DNA of 64,000 nucleotides from Terriglobia bacterium (GTDB taxonomy: Bacteria > Acidobacteriota > Terriglobia > Terriglobales > Acidobacteriaceae): assembly GCA_020073165.1 (NCBI GenBank), contig JAIQFP010000018.1:1-64000 (forward strand). The letters are read 5' to 3'. Within the stretch, counting starts at the first letter, position 1; each line of letters begins with the position of its first letter. Positions 27,733 to 36,673 of this stretch are shown here, piece after piece. Under the pieces are notes generated by a model. That model had not been told where the DNA came from. It searched no databases and saw only the letters and a program-made list of their open reading frames with translations. The translations under genes and the position numbers were made by a program.

Positions 27733-27771
27733 GCCGCCGGCGTCCCGAACAGGGCGTCGGCGGTTTTGTTT
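27733..27771 (+). terminator. Intrinsic terminator of the pil operon
   Basis: GCCGCCGGCGTCCC (27733-27746) pairs with GGGCGTCGGCGGTT (27752-27765) around a five-base loop and is followed by TTTTGTTTT. It also lies between two convergent genes. Confidence 0.85.
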
Positions 27772-27812
27772 TGGAAGCCAGTTGCCAGACCCCGTCCCCG
27801 GGCAGGGAACGG

Positions 27813-30473
27813 CTACCTTGATGGGGCGGTGGCGTTGAGCACGATGTGGAGCGGATCGATATGTTCTGGTTTGACGTAGCGGTTCACCAGGAAGCGACGC
27901 CCGTCCTTGGTGACGTCGTAGGTGTAGAGATCGGTGGAAGAGACCGGGGCCCGGCCGTGAAATTGGAACAAGGGTGTGGGCGCGCCAGTGGAGAACGTGG
28001 TGTCGGCGACCACCGGCACCGCGGTGAGGGTGCCGTGCGGACCGATGTAGAAGATCTCTTTGCCGTCGCCACGCCAGCGCGGTTCGGTGCCGCCGCCGCG
28101 CGAAACCTGCCACTTGCCGGAAGCGCCCGGGAAGTTGGTGACATAAATTTCCCAATCACCGGATTCGTTCGAGGCGTACGCCACCCACCGTCCGTCAGGG
28201 GAAACCTGCCCGTTGGTTTCGCTGGCCTTGGTGGCCAACAAAGGCACAGGTTTGCCTCCCGCGGAGGGAACGAGCACCAGGTCCGAGCCCCCCGAAGCCA
28301 GTTGCAGGGTACAGAGGATTTGCTGATCGTCGGAGGACCACGAATTGGGAATAATATCGTCGCTTTGAGAGCTCTGGAAAAGAAGCCTCGGAGCTTCCAG
28401 ACCCTGCACTTTCTTCACATACATGTTGGCTCCACTCGCCGCCGATCGGAAGGCGATGGAGGAACCGTCGCGTGACCAGATACCGGCCACCTCTTCTGAA
28501 GGATCAAAGGTGAAGCGCGAGGTCGTACCTTGCTTGAGGTCTGCAATCCAGACATCCACGTTGTTGGCCTTCACGTCGGTAATGTCCGCGGAGACGCGGT
28601 TGCCGTCCGGGGATATCGTGGGATTGGCGAGGACTCCTGGATCGCTGACCCGGCCCAAATCCTTGCCCGTTCGGTCATACCAGGTCAGCGCGGAGAATGA
28701 CGATCTGGCAGCAGCGCTATAAACCAGAGTTCCGTCATTGGCCGCAGTGAATGAGCCCCAATATGTGGAGGGCAGGAACCCCACTCCCTCGCCGATCACG
28801 TGCGCTTCACCCGTCGTCCGGGCGCGCGAAATGTCCAAGGGGATCGCCATCAGAGTTTGACTGTTAGCCAGATAGAAGAGGAAGCCGTCTGCATAACCCG
28901 GGTTCGACAGGGCCGGCACCAACAGCGTCTTCCCGCCCGTGGTCACAGAACTCAAATAAATGCCGCTGGTATGGTCGTCCGGAGCGTTGTTGAAATTGCC
29001 TGCCCAAAAAAGGAAGTGATCGCCATCGGGGAGAAACAGAGGCCAGCGGTGAGATGCTTCTTGCGGAGTGAACGTCTTGTCGGTGAGCGGCGCCGCCGCG
29101 CTGCCGTCGGCCTGCACCTTCCAGAGGGGTCCGCCGGCATCAGCAGCGTACACGATGACGCCGCGGCTTCCCCAGCTTCCGCCCCGGCCGCTGGAACTGG
29201 TGGCCAGGACCTGCGCCGCCCCTCCGGAGGCGGCGATCTTTTTCAGCTTGTTGTCAGCGAAGAACGCGACATAGGAATCGTCAGGCGACCAGAAGGGATA
29301 GCTGGCCCCTTCGGTACCCGGCAGAACGGTAGGGCTTCCGGCTCCTATGGGCTGCATCACTAGCATGCTCCCGCCCGAGGCATCATCGGGCGAGACGTAC
29401 GTAAGCATCTTGCCATCGGGAGAGATGGCCAGATAGGACGCTTCCGCGCTGAGGGGAATCGCGAAGTCCAGCCGCTGGGCATGGGGAACTGCGCGCGTAA
29501 CCAGGAGAAAGACGACAGCCGCCAACGAAATCACCGCCACGGCCGTTGCCATCCACAACAGCTTTGGCTTGGACGCCGGCCTGGGCAGCGCGCGCAGCGC
29601 TGTGGCCGATTCCGTTCCAGACAGCGCGCCCAGCGCGAAGCGCAGATCGCGCGCCGACTGAAACCGGTCCGCCGCATTCTTCTCCAGGCAGTGCCGGATA
29701 ATGCGTTCCAAGCCCGGCGACATTTTCATCTGTACGGCGTCGAGTTCGGCGGGCTCCTCCTTGAGGATGGCGTTCATGGTTTCAATCGCGGACTGGCCAT
29801 TGAACGCCCGGTTGCCGGTCAACATCTCATAGATCACCGTTCCCAAGCTGAAAAGATCGGAGCGCGCGTCGACAGGCAATCCACGAACCTGCTCCGGCGA
29901 CATGTAGGACGCGGTGCCTAGAACTACGCCCGCTGCGGTTCGCACAGATTCCCCCGCCGTCAGCGCGGCGGTTACGTTTGAAGCGGCCTCGGCCTGCTCA
30001 AACTTGGCCAGTCCGAAATCAAGAATCTTGATTCGTCCATTGCTCGTCAGGAACAGGTTGTCCGGTTTGAGGTCGCGATGGACCATGCCTTTCTCGTGCG
30101 CAGCGGCCAGCCCGTCCGCCGCCTGGATGGCATACTCCACGGCCTTGCGCTGCGGAATGGGGCCTTGCTGGATCCGCTCGCGCAAACTCTCACCTTCAAG
30201 CAACTCCGAAACCAGGTAAGGCGTGCCTTCGTGCGTGCCCACGTCGAACACAGCCAGGACATTGGGATGACTTAGGGCGGCAACTGCGCGGGCTTCCTGC
30301 TCGAACCGCCGCATGCGCTCAGCATCCTGGGCAAACGACTGGGGCAGGACCTTGACGGCAACGTCGCGTCCGAGCCGCGAATCGTGCGCCCGATAAACCT
30401 CCCCCATGCCGCCTGCGCCGACCGGCGCCGCGATTTCGTAGGGACCCAAACGTGTGCCCGTGGTAATGGCCAT
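27813..30473 (-). CDS. Serine/threonine protein kinase fused to a TolB-like beta-propeller
   Basis: 886 residues. The N-terminal Hanks kinase has the Gly loop GAGGMGEVY (19-27), Lys41 in VAVK, catalytic HRDLKPDN (Asp134) and the DFG motif at 152-154, then GTASYMSPEQVRG. A membrane helix (LWMATAVAVISLAAVVFLLV) at about 305-325 leads to an extracytoplasmic seven-bladed propeller of WD40/TolB repeats (SPDGKMLTYVS, SPDDSYVAFFAD, SPDGRWVAYASNESGDWEIY). The architecture suggests a sensor that binds a periplasmic ligand or protein. It is one of the most expanded families in Acidobacteria. No substrate can be named. Confidence 0.92.
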   Translation of the reverse strand: MAITTGTRLGPYEIAAPVGAGGMGEVYRAHDSRLGRDVAVKVLPQSFAQDAERMRRFEQEARAVAALSHPNVLAVFDVGTHEGTPYLVSELLEGESLRERIQQGPIPQRKAVEYAIQAADGLAAAHEKGMVHRDLKPDNLFLTSNGRIKILDFGLAKFEQAEAASNVTAALTAGESVRTAAGVVLGTASYMSPEQVRGLPVDARSDLFSLGTVIYEMLTGNRAFNGQSAIETMNAILKEEPAELDAVQMKMSPGLERIIRHCLEKNAADRFQSARDLRFALGALSGTESATALRALPRPASKPKLLWMATAVAVISLAAVVFLLVTRAVPHAQRLDFAIPLSAEASYLAISPDGKMLTYVSPDDASGGSMLVMQPIGAGSPTVLPGTEGASYPFWSPDDSYVAFFADNKLKKIAASGGAAQVLATSSSGRGGSWGSRGVIVYAADAGGPLWKVQADGSAAAPLTDKTFTPQEASHRWPLFLPDGDHFLFWAGNFNNAPDDHTSGIYLSSVTTGGKTLLVPALSNPGYADGFLFYLANSQTLMAIPLDISRARTTGEAHVIGEGVGFLPSTYWGSFTAANDGTLVYSAAARSSFSALTWYDRTGKDLGRVSDPGVLANPTISPDGNRVSADITDVKANNVDVWIADLKQGTTSRFTFDPSEEVAGIWSRDGSSIAFRSAASGANMYVKKVQGLEAPRLLFQSSQSDDIIPNSWSSDDQQILCTLQLASGGSDLVLVPSAGGKPVPLLATKASETNGQVSPDGRWVAYASNESGDWEIYVTNFPGASGKWQVSRGGGTEPRWRGDGKEIFYIGPHGTLTAVPVVADTTFSTGAPTPLFQFHGRAPVSSTDLYTYDVTKDGRRFLVNRYVKPEHIDPLHIVLNATAPSR

Positions 30474-30510
30474 GAAGGGTTCTCATTATATCCTTGAGGG
30501 TCGGTGTGTG

Positions 30511-30538
30511 TTGGCGCAGTGCAGGCGCCTGTTACACT
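30511..30538 (+). promoter_or_regulatory. Promoter of the Xaa-Pro peptidase gene (near-leaderless)
   Basis: TTGGCG (30511-30516), a 16-base spacer and TACACT (30533-30538) preceded by a TG two bases earlier. Transcription would start near 30545, one or two bases before the ATG at 30547, so the mRNA would be leaderless; no Shine-Dalgarno is visible. Confidence 0.5.
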
Positions 30539-30546
30539 GCTCCCCG

Positions 30547-31647
30547 ATGGACCACCAGGGTCGCCAGGCAAGGCTGCGAAATGAGTTGGGCCGTAGCCGG
30601 CTCGATGGACTGCTTGTCACGCATCTCCCAAACATCCGCTACCTTTGCGGATTTAGCGGCAGCTCCGGGGCGCTGCTGATCAGCGAAGGCAAGAGTGTCT
30701 TTTTCACCGATGGCCGCTATACCACTCAGGCGAAGGCGGAAGTGCAAGGGGCACGGGTCGTGATCCGCCGCAAGGCGGCAGCGCTGGCTGCCGCGGAGTG
30801 GATGAAAGCCAACCGTACGAGTCTGGGCGGTAAGCGTCCCGGGAGACTTGGGATCGAAGCTCAGCACCTCACCGTCGCTGCATGCAACCAGCTGGCTCAA
30901 GCTCTTGCATCCAATTTCCGGCTGAGAGAAGCTCCGCCTCTGGTGGAAAGCGCGCGCATGGTGAAGGACGCGGAAGAAATTGAACGCGTTCGCGCGGCGG
31001 TCCTGCTGGGCGCCGGTTTGTTTGATTGTGCGCTGAAAGCGATTCGTCCGGGCGCGAAAGAAGTGGAGGTAGCCGCGGAGATGGAATACCAGGCGCGACG
31101 GGCCGGAGCGGACCAGATGTCGTTTGAAACCATCATTGCCTCAGGTGAACGCTCGGCGCTGCCGCACGGGCGGGCTTCGGACGCTCCCATTCCGGCCACG
31201 GGATTCGTGGTCTGCGACTTCGGTGTTATACTCGCTGGCTACTGTTCCGACATGACCCGTACCGTGCATGTGGGCCGTCCTCCGAACGAAGCCCGCAGGA
31301 TTTACGAGGCGGTGCGGGAGGCGCAACAAGCCGCGGTGGCCGCTGTAAGACCCGGGGTGAGCGTTGGCGAGGTCGATGGGGTAGCCCGCAAGTTGTTTCA
31401 ATACAACAAGTTAGGTCGCTACTTTACGCACTCGACCGGACACGGCGTGGGGCTTGAGATTCATGAGGCACCCCGAGTGGCGGCGGGACAAACAGAAACC
31501 TTGTGCCCCGGAATGGTGATCACCATTGAGCCCGGAGTCTACATTCCCGGGAAATGGGGAGTGCGAATCGAAGACATGGTTGTGGTTACGGAACAAGGGT
31601 GCGAGGCTTTGACACCCACCAGCAAGGAATTGATTGCGATCGCGTGA
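30547..31647 (+). CDS. M24 family Xaa-Pro peptidase
   Basis: 366 residues. The N-terminal creatinase-like domain (residues 1-125) precedes the pita-bread metallopeptidase domain. Dinuclear metal ligands are recognisable: Asp in VVCDFGVILAGYCSDMTRT, His in GHGVGLEIHEAP, Glu in MVITIEPGVYIPG, and Glu in GVRIEDMVVV. The enzyme removes the residue before, or cleaves dipeptides containing, a proline; aminopeptidase P and prolidase cannot be told apart here. I chose ATG 30547 over a longer frame because the upstream part overlaps the divergent kinase gene and the promoter. accB follows after 36 bases. Confidence 0.9.
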   Translation: MDHQGRQARLRNELGRSRLDGLLVTHLPNIRYLCGFSGSSGALLISEGKSVFFTDGRYTTQAKAEVQGARVVIRRKAAALAAAEWMKANRTSLGGKRPGRLGIEAQHLTVAACNQLAQALASNFRLREAPPLVESARMVKDAEEIERVRAAVLLGAGLFDCALKAIRPGAKEVEVAAEMEYQARRAGADQMSFETIIASGERSALPHGRASDAPIPATGFVVCDFGVILAGYCSDMTRTVHVGRPPNEARRIYEAVREAQQAAVAAVRPGVSVGEVDGVARKLFQYNKLGRYFTHSTGHGVGLEIHEAPRVAAGQTETLCPGMVITIEPGVYIPGKWGVRIEDMVVVTEQGCEALTPTSKELIAIA

Positions 31648-31683
31648 AGGTCGTAGCTGGCAACTGCCGTTTTCCTATCCCAG

Positions 31684-32184
31684 ATGAACCAGAAAGAGCT
31701 GAAGGAACTCATAGAGTTCCTAATCGAAAAAGACATAGCCGAGTTCGAGCTGGAACGCGGCGATGTCAAGGTGCGCATCAAGCGCGGCGCTGACTCCAGC
31801 GGGCCCGCCGTCCAGGACACCCGTTTCTTTGCCGTGCAGTCGGCGCCTCCTTCGTCCGCCACGGTGGACTCTGCGCCGTCCGCCACAACTCCCCCTAGGA
31901 CGACGACGCCCGAACCGGCCGCGCCAGAACCCAGTGAGGACCTGCACATGGTGCGCTCCCCGATCGTCGGCACGTTTTACGAGTCGCCTTCTCCCGGAGC
32001 GCCTCCCTTCGTGAAACCGGGCGACATGGTGGAGGTGGGGCAAGTGTTGTGCATCGTGGAAGCCATGAAGCTGATGAACGAGATCGAGTCCGATGTGGCC
32101 GGGGAAGTCGTAAAGAAACTGATTGCCAATGGGCAGCCGATTGAGTACGGGCAGGAGTTGTTCGCCATACGGTCGCGAAAATAG
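31684..32184 (+). CDS. accB: Biotin carboxyl carrier protein of acetyl-CoA carboxylase
   Basis: 166 residues. The N-terminus ([20 protein letters not shown]) is the usual AccB helix, followed by a Pro/Ala/Thr-rich flexible linker (about 40-85). The C-terminal biotinyl domain holds the biotinylated Lys129 in the invariant motif EAMKLMNE, and [19 protein letters not shown] precedes it. The carrier shuttles CO2 from biotin carboxylase to the carboxyltransferase, the first committed step of fatty-acid synthesis. An intrinsic terminator lies directly after it, before accC. Confidence 0.96.
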   Translation: MNQKELKELIEFLIEKDIAEFELERGDVKVRIKRGADSSGPAVQDTRFFAVQSAPPSSATVDSAPSATTPPRTTTPEPAAPEPSEDLHMVRSPIVGTFYESPSPGAPPFVKPGDMVEVGQVLCIVEAMKLMNEIESDVAGEVVKKLIANGQPIEYGQELFAIRSRK

Positions 32185-32205
32185 GGAATTGGGGAACGGC
32201 ACCCG

Positions 32206-32229
32206 GGCGCGCTGGGCGCGCCTTTTTTT
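32206..32229 (+). terminator. Intrinsic terminator between accB and accC
   Basis: GGCGCGC (32206-32212), loop TGG, GCGCGCC (32216-32222), then T7 (32223-32229). A canonical rho-independent terminator in an otherwise conserved gene pair. Confidence 0.8.
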
Positions 32230-32309
32230 GTGTGACGCACAGGTGGCCTGGTGGAGCGAGTAGCCAGTGGAACCTGGCCGGAGCGAAGCCGAAGGGACGC
32301 CGGCGCTAA

Positions 32310-33677
32310 ATGTTCAAGAAAATTCTGATTGCGAACCGCGGTGAGATCGCTCTGCGGGTGATTTGTGCCTGCAAGGAGCTTGGCATTCGCACCGTGGCTA
32401 TCTACAGCGAGGCCGATCGCAACTCACTGCCGGTGCGCTTTGCCGATGAGGCCATCTGCATTGGCCCGCCGCAGTTGGCGCAGAGCTACCTGAACATTCC
32501 CGCGGTCATCAGTGCCGCAGAGATCGCCAACGTGGACGCCATCCATCCCGGATACGGGCTGCTTGCCGAGAACGCCAACTTCGCCGAGGTGGCGGAAACC
32601 TGCAACATCAAGTTCATCGGCCCGCCTCCGGAAATCACCCGCCTGATGGGAGAAAAAGAAAAGGCGCGGGCGGCGATGAAAAAGGCGGGAGTGCCGATCC
32701 TACCGGGGTCGGAAGGCATTCTTGCCAATGAGGGCGAAGCGCTGGAGTGGGCGCGGCAAGTGGGGTCCCCGGTGATCATCAAAGCCTCCGCCGGCGGCGG
32801 CGGGCGTGGCATGCGCATTGTGCGCAACGAGGAAGACCTGCCCGCCCTGTTCAAGGCGGCGCAGTCCGAGGCCGCGGCCGCCTTCGGCAATGGCGACCTC
32901 TACATGGAGAAGTTCATCGAGCGGCCCCGGCACATCGAGTTCCAGATTCTCGCCGACCAGTACGGCAACGTCGTCAGCCTGGGAGAACGCGAGTGCTCCA
33001 TCCAGCGGCGCCATCAGAAGTTGCTGGAAGAGTCTCCCTCCACCCAGATGTCCCCTGAGTTGCGCCAGCAAATCGGCGAAGTGCTCAGCCGTACACTGTC
33101 CGAAATTGGCTACGTGAATGCCGGCACCATCGAGTTCCTCATGGACGAGGACCGGCGGCTGTATTTCATTGAGATGAACACACGTATCCAGGTGGAGCAC
33201 CCGGTCACGGAAATGGTCACCGACGTGGACCTGGTCAAGAGCCAGATTCTGCTGGCCGCGGGCGAGCGCATGGAAACAGTTCTCCACGGGCCCATCGTGC
33301 ATCGCGGCCACGCCATCGAGTGCCGCATCAATGCCGAGCATCCGGAAAAGTTCACGCCCTCGGCAGGGAAGATTACGGCATTTCATCCGCCGGGCGGCAC
33401 CGGTGTGCGCATTGACACCGCGGCCTACGCCGAGGGCACAATTCCTCCGTACTATGATTCCCTGATCGCCAAGCTCATCGTGCGCGGCAAGGACCGTGAA
33501 GAAGCCGTCTCGCGCATGTCCCGGGCGCTGGAGATGTTCATTGTGGAGGGAATTTATACCACCATCCCGCTGCACCGGAGAATTCTGGCCGATCCCGACT
33601 TCCGCGCCGGGAAGCTGGATACGACGTTCATTGAACGGTTCCTGGCGAAGAACGAAAAAAACAAGCTGACGGCATAG
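32310..33677 (+). CDS. accC: Biotin carboxylase of acetyl-CoA carboxylase
   Basis: 455 residues with the ATP-grasp fold. The opening [20 protein letters not shown], the glycine-rich ATP loop [14 protein letters not shown], the block [17 protein letters not shown] and the catalytic [19 protein letters not shown] with RIQVEH are all intact. It carboxylates the biotin on AccB using bicarbonate and ATP. The carboxyltransferase genes accA and accD are not in the window. Confidence 0.97.
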   Translation: MFKKILIANRGEIALRVICACKELGIRTVAIYSEADRNSLPVRFADEAICIGPPQLAQSYLNIPAVISAAEIANVDAIHPGYGLLAENANFAEVAETCNIKFIGPPPEITRLMGEKEKARAAMKKAGVPILPGSEGILANEGEALEWARQVGSPVIIKASAGGGGRGMRIVRNEEDLPALFKAAQSEAAAAFGNGDLYMEKFIERPRHIEFQILADQYGNVVSLGERECSIQRRHQKLLEESPSTQMSPELRQQIGEVLSRTLSEIGYVNAGTIEFLMDEDRRLYFIEMNTRIQVEHPVTEMVTDVDLVKSQILLAAGERMETVLHGPIVHRGHAIECRINAEHPEKFTPSAGKITAFHPPGGTGVRIDTAAYAEGTIPPYYDSLIAKLIVRGKDREEAVSRMSRALEMFIVEGIYTTIPLHRRILADPDFRAGKLDTTFIERFLAKNEKNKLTA

Positions 33678-33688
33678 TCCCAAACAGA

Positions 33689-34381
33689 ATGGCCACATCG
33701 ATCAAGACAATTGGCGATTTGCCGAAATTCCATGTTTTCGCGATGACTCCACCAGAGAGTCGAGGTGTCGCTTCTAATGATTTTGAGCTCTCGGGTGCTT
33801 TTGACCGGATGGAGGGTGTCAATGAAGGAAGTTGTTTTCTACTGACATCGGACAAAGGTGTCTTGATTGGCTTATTTGGGGAGCTCCGGTTCCTGCAGAT
33901 TGCCGAGAGAACAGCCATGTTTCACACGACCGAGGAATCCATGCCCGAGGTACTTGGAAGGGAACTGACCTATCTGAAAGAGCCCTGGAAGCCGCACCAC
34001 ATTTGGATGGTCGATCCCAGGTGGACGTGGAAGCGGACGTTATACCAAGCGAAGGACGTCATTAGCAGAACGATAAGAGATAACAAAGTCAGCATCGTGG
34101 ATGGCCAGGAAGTGTGGGATTGGATCGAGATCAAGAGATTGGCGGAGAAGGCCGGCGACTCAAGATACTATCCGGTCTTCCCGGACGGGCGAACCACACT
34201 ACCACCGGCAGGGCCGGACGGCGTTATTAAGGGTGGCTGGGATCATGAGCACTGCGAGCTCTGCGAAGCCCATGTCGATGCGGGGAAATACGGATATGTC
34301 GATCCAGGGGAACACTGGGTCTGCGAAGCGTGTTATGGCAAGTATGTCGTGAATCATGACCTTTCGTTCATGAATCCATGA
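33689..34381 (+). CDS. Unknown protein with C-terminal paired-Cys (zinc-ribbon-like) motif
   Basis: 230 residues, no signal peptide and no membrane helix. I do not recognise residues 1-175, which mix beta-strands with amphipathic helices and are rich in Trp/Tyr around residues 95-150 (WKPHHIWMVDPRWTWKRTLY). The C-terminus has GGWDHEHCELCEAHVD and then HWVCEACYGKYVV: two C-x2-C knuckles about 25 residues apart, probably one zinc site, a motif I know from small orphan proteins in several phyla. Base composition is lower in GC than neighbours, so it may be a late arrival. It overlaps thiE by four bases (ATGA). Function is unknown. Confidence 0.8.
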   Translation: MATSIKTIGDLPKFHVFAMTPPESRGVASNDFELSGAFDRMEGVNEGSCFLLTSDKGVLIGLFGELRFLQIAERTAMFHTTEESMPEVLGRELTYLKEPWKPHHIWMVDPRWTWKRTLYQAKDVISRTIRDNKVSIVDGQEVWDWIEIKRLAEKAGDSRYYPVFPDGRTTLPPAGPDGVIKGGWDHEHCELCEAHVDAGKYGYVDPGEHWVCEACYGKYVVNHDLSFMNP

Positions 34382-34992
34382 ATCGCTTACCTCGCCTTTA
34401 CCCTATCCTTGACACATCGTGTTTTCCTGATCCAGAAGCGCTTCTTCTGGCGGCCGAGGAGTTGGTTGCGGCCGGGGTCACCCTGCTGCAATACCGCAAC
34501 AAGACCGGCAATGCCCGCCAGATGCTGGATCAGGCGCTGGAGTTGAGACGCCGGCTCGGCAGTTCCGTCAAACTCATCATGAACGACCGCGCCGATCTGT
34601 GCTTGGCAGCAACATTCGATGGGGTGCACGTTGGGCAGGACGATTTGTCGTCGGAAGGGGCCAGAAAAGTGATTGGCGAAGGGCTGTGGCTGGGGGTTTC
34701 CACCCACAATCCGGAGCAGGTTTCGGAGGCAGACAGAACCTCCGCGGACTACCTCGCAATCGGGCCTGTCTTTGCGACCTCCAGCAAGGTCAATCCTGAT
34801 CCCGTCATCGGCCTCGAAGGGGTGCGCCGCGCTCGGGCCCTGACCCGCAAACCGCTGGTGGCGATTGGCGGGATCACCCGGGCGAATTGCGGGTCGGTCA
34901 TTGACGCGGGAGCTGACTCCGTGGCAGTGATATCCGACTTGGTACACGAGCCTCGCAAATCAGCAGAGGAATTTTTGCGGATATTGCGGTAA
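34378..34992 (+). CDS. thiE: Thiamine-phosphate synthase
   Basis: A 204-residue TIM barrel that joins hydroxymethylpyrimidine diphosphate and thiazole phosphate to thiamine phosphate. Family blocks: LVAAGVTLLQYRNKTGNARQ, KLIMNDRADLCLAATFDGVH, VGQDDL, and ADYLAIGPVFATSSK with PLVAIGGIT near the C-terminus. The diphosphate-binding loops are intact. Its start overlaps the stop of the unknown Cys-motif gene. No other thi gene is present, and no TPP riboswitch is visible upstream. Confidence 0.93.
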   Translation: MNRLPRLYPILDTSCFPDPEALLLAAEELVAAGVTLLQYRNKTGNARQMLDQALELRRRLGSSVKLIMNDRADLCLAATFDGVHVGQDDLSSEGARKVIGEGLWLGVSTHNPEQVSEADRTSADYLAIGPVFATSSKVNPDPVIGLEGVRRARALTRKPLVAIGGITRANCGSVIDAGADSVAVISDLVHEPRKSAEEFLRILR

Positions 34993-35022
34993 AGTCATGA
35001 GACCCTGAACGTGCCACGGTTC

Positions 35023-35040
35023 GCGGACAAGAGTGTCCGC
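35023..35040. repeat. REP-like stem-loop (GCGGACA/TGTCCGC)
   Basis: GCGGACA (35023-35029), loop AGAG, TGTCCGC (35034-35040), flanked by GCCAC on both sides of the element. No T-run. It lies in the thiE-permease spacer. Confidence 0.6.
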
Positions 35041-35062
35041 GCCACACAACCTTAGGAGACTC

Positions 35063-36652
35063 GTGAGCACCGAGACGAAGCCCCCTACTCCGGTCACGGC
35101 GGTTAGTGACTGGGAAATCCATAGTCATCAGGATGCGGAACTCATCAAAGGCTTGGGTCTGACCAGCGCCACCATGCTGGTGATGGGTTCCATGATCGGC
35201 TCCGGCATCTTCATTGTGTCGGCTGAGATCGCCCGCGAGGTGGATTCTCCGGCGTTGCTGATCCTGGCGTGGGTGGTCACCGGGTTCATGACTATCGTGG
35301 GCGCCCTGAGCTACGGGGAACTGGCCGCCATGATGCCGCGCGCCGGCGGCCAGTATGTTTACCTGCGGGAGGCGCTGGGACCGCTCTGGGGATTCTTGTA
35401 CGGCTGGACGCTGTTCCTGGTGATCCAGACCGGCACGATCGCTGCGGTGGGCGTGGCCTTCGGCAAGTTCCTCGGCATCTTTGTTCCTTCCATCTCCTCC
35501 TCGAACTGGATTCTGCATTTCTGGAAGGTGCCGCGCATCCCTATCGGCCCCATGGTTCTGGGAAATATGGACGTGGGGCTCAACACCCAGAACCTGGTCG
35601 CGATCATTGTGGTCGTGCTGCTGTCGGTGATCAACATCTTCGGGATCAAGACAGGCGCCTTCATCCAGAACATTTTCACCTTTGCCAAAGCGTCAGCGCT
35701 GTTCGGGTTGGTGCTGCTAGGGTTGTTTATCGGACGCAACGCGCAAGCGCTGGCGGCGAACTTCCACGGAAATTTCTGGCACAACGCGGGATTGGGCGCG
35801 CAGCATGCGGTGCAGGTCGGAGTGGGCGGGCCCATGGTGATGGTGGGCACGCTGACCATTCTGGCCGTAGCCCAGGTGGGGTCCTTGTTCTCCGCCGACG
35901 CCTGGAACAATGTGACTTTCACGGCCGGTGAAGTGAAGAATCCCCATCGCAACCTGCCCCTGTCGCTGGCCATGGGAACGGGCTTTGTGATTGCCCTCTA
36001 CATCGGCTGCAATTTCATCTACCTCAATGTGCTGCCGCTCGATGGCGTGGCCCACGGCGCGACGATTCTGGAGCGAGGTATCAAGTATGCCACCGAAGAT
36101 CGTGTGGCCACCGCGGTCCTGACCCAGATGTTCGGCGCGCTGGGCGGCTTTCTGATGGCCGCCGCCATCATGATCTCCGGCTTCGGCTGCAACAACGGCT
36201 TGATTCTGTCAGGTGCGCGCGTTTACTACGCCATGGCTAAGGACGGTCTGTTCTTCCGCAAGGTCGCCAAACTGCATCCTAGGTACAAGACGCCCGCGGT
36301 TTCGCTGATGGTACAGATGGTATGGACCTGCGTGCTGTGCATCTCGGGTACCTACGGGCAGTTGCTGGACTACATCGTCTTCGCTGTGCTGGTGTTCTAC
36401 ATCCTTACGATTGTCGGGCTATTTGTACTGCGGCGGACGCATCCGGAGGCAGAACGGCCTTATCGCGCCATCGGCTACCCGGTGCTGCCTGCCATTTACA
36501 TCGTCATGGCATTGTTTATTGATGTCGTGTTATTACGCTACAAACCGCAGTACACTTGGCCGGGCCTGATTATCGTACTGGTGGGGATTCCCGTGTATTA
36601 CCTGTGGTCGCGGCGCTCGGGTGCGGTGACGGCAGGAACGACCGTTTCATAA
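35063..36652 (+). CDS. APC-superfamily amino acid permease
   Basis: 529 residues from GTG 35063, four bases after AGGAG; the longer frame starts inside the stem-loop spacer. Twelve or so membrane helices are visible. The first carries the unwound substrate motif GSMIGSGIFIVSAEIA, with further family blocks GGQYVYLREALGPLWGFLYG and AQVGSLFSADAWNNVTFTAG. It is a secondary amino acid transporter, with the LAT-like/AdiC-like pattern; substrate is unknown. The second, related permease follows 21 bases later, so both may be co-transcribed. Confidence 0.9.
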   Translation: MSTETKPPTPVTAVSDWEIHSHQDAELIKGLGLTSATMLVMGSMIGSGIFIVSAEIAREVDSPALLILAWVVTGFMTIVGALSYGELAAMMPRAGGQYVYLREALGPLWGFLYGWTLFLVIQTGTIAAVGVAFGKFLGIFVPSISSSNWILHFWKVPRIPIGPMVLGNMDVGLNTQNLVAIIVVVLLSVINIFGIKTGAFIQNIFTFAKASALFGLVLLGLFIGRNAQALAANFHGNFWHNAGLGAQHAVQVGVGGPMVMVGTLTILAVAQVGSLFSADAWNNVTFTAGEVKNPHRNLPLSLAMGTGFVIALYIGCNFIYLNVLPLDGVAHGATILERGIKYATEDRVATAVLTQMFGALGGFLMAAAIMISGFGCNNGLILSGARVYYAMAKDGLFFRKVAKLHPRYKTPAVSLMVQMVWTCVLCISGTYGQLLDYIVFAVLVFYILTIVGLFVLRRTHPEAERPYRAIGYPVLPAIYIVMALFIDVVLLRYKPQYTWPGLIIVLVGIPVYYLWSRRSGAVTAGTTVS

Positions 36653-36673
36653 TCTTAAGGAGAAACCAATCGG

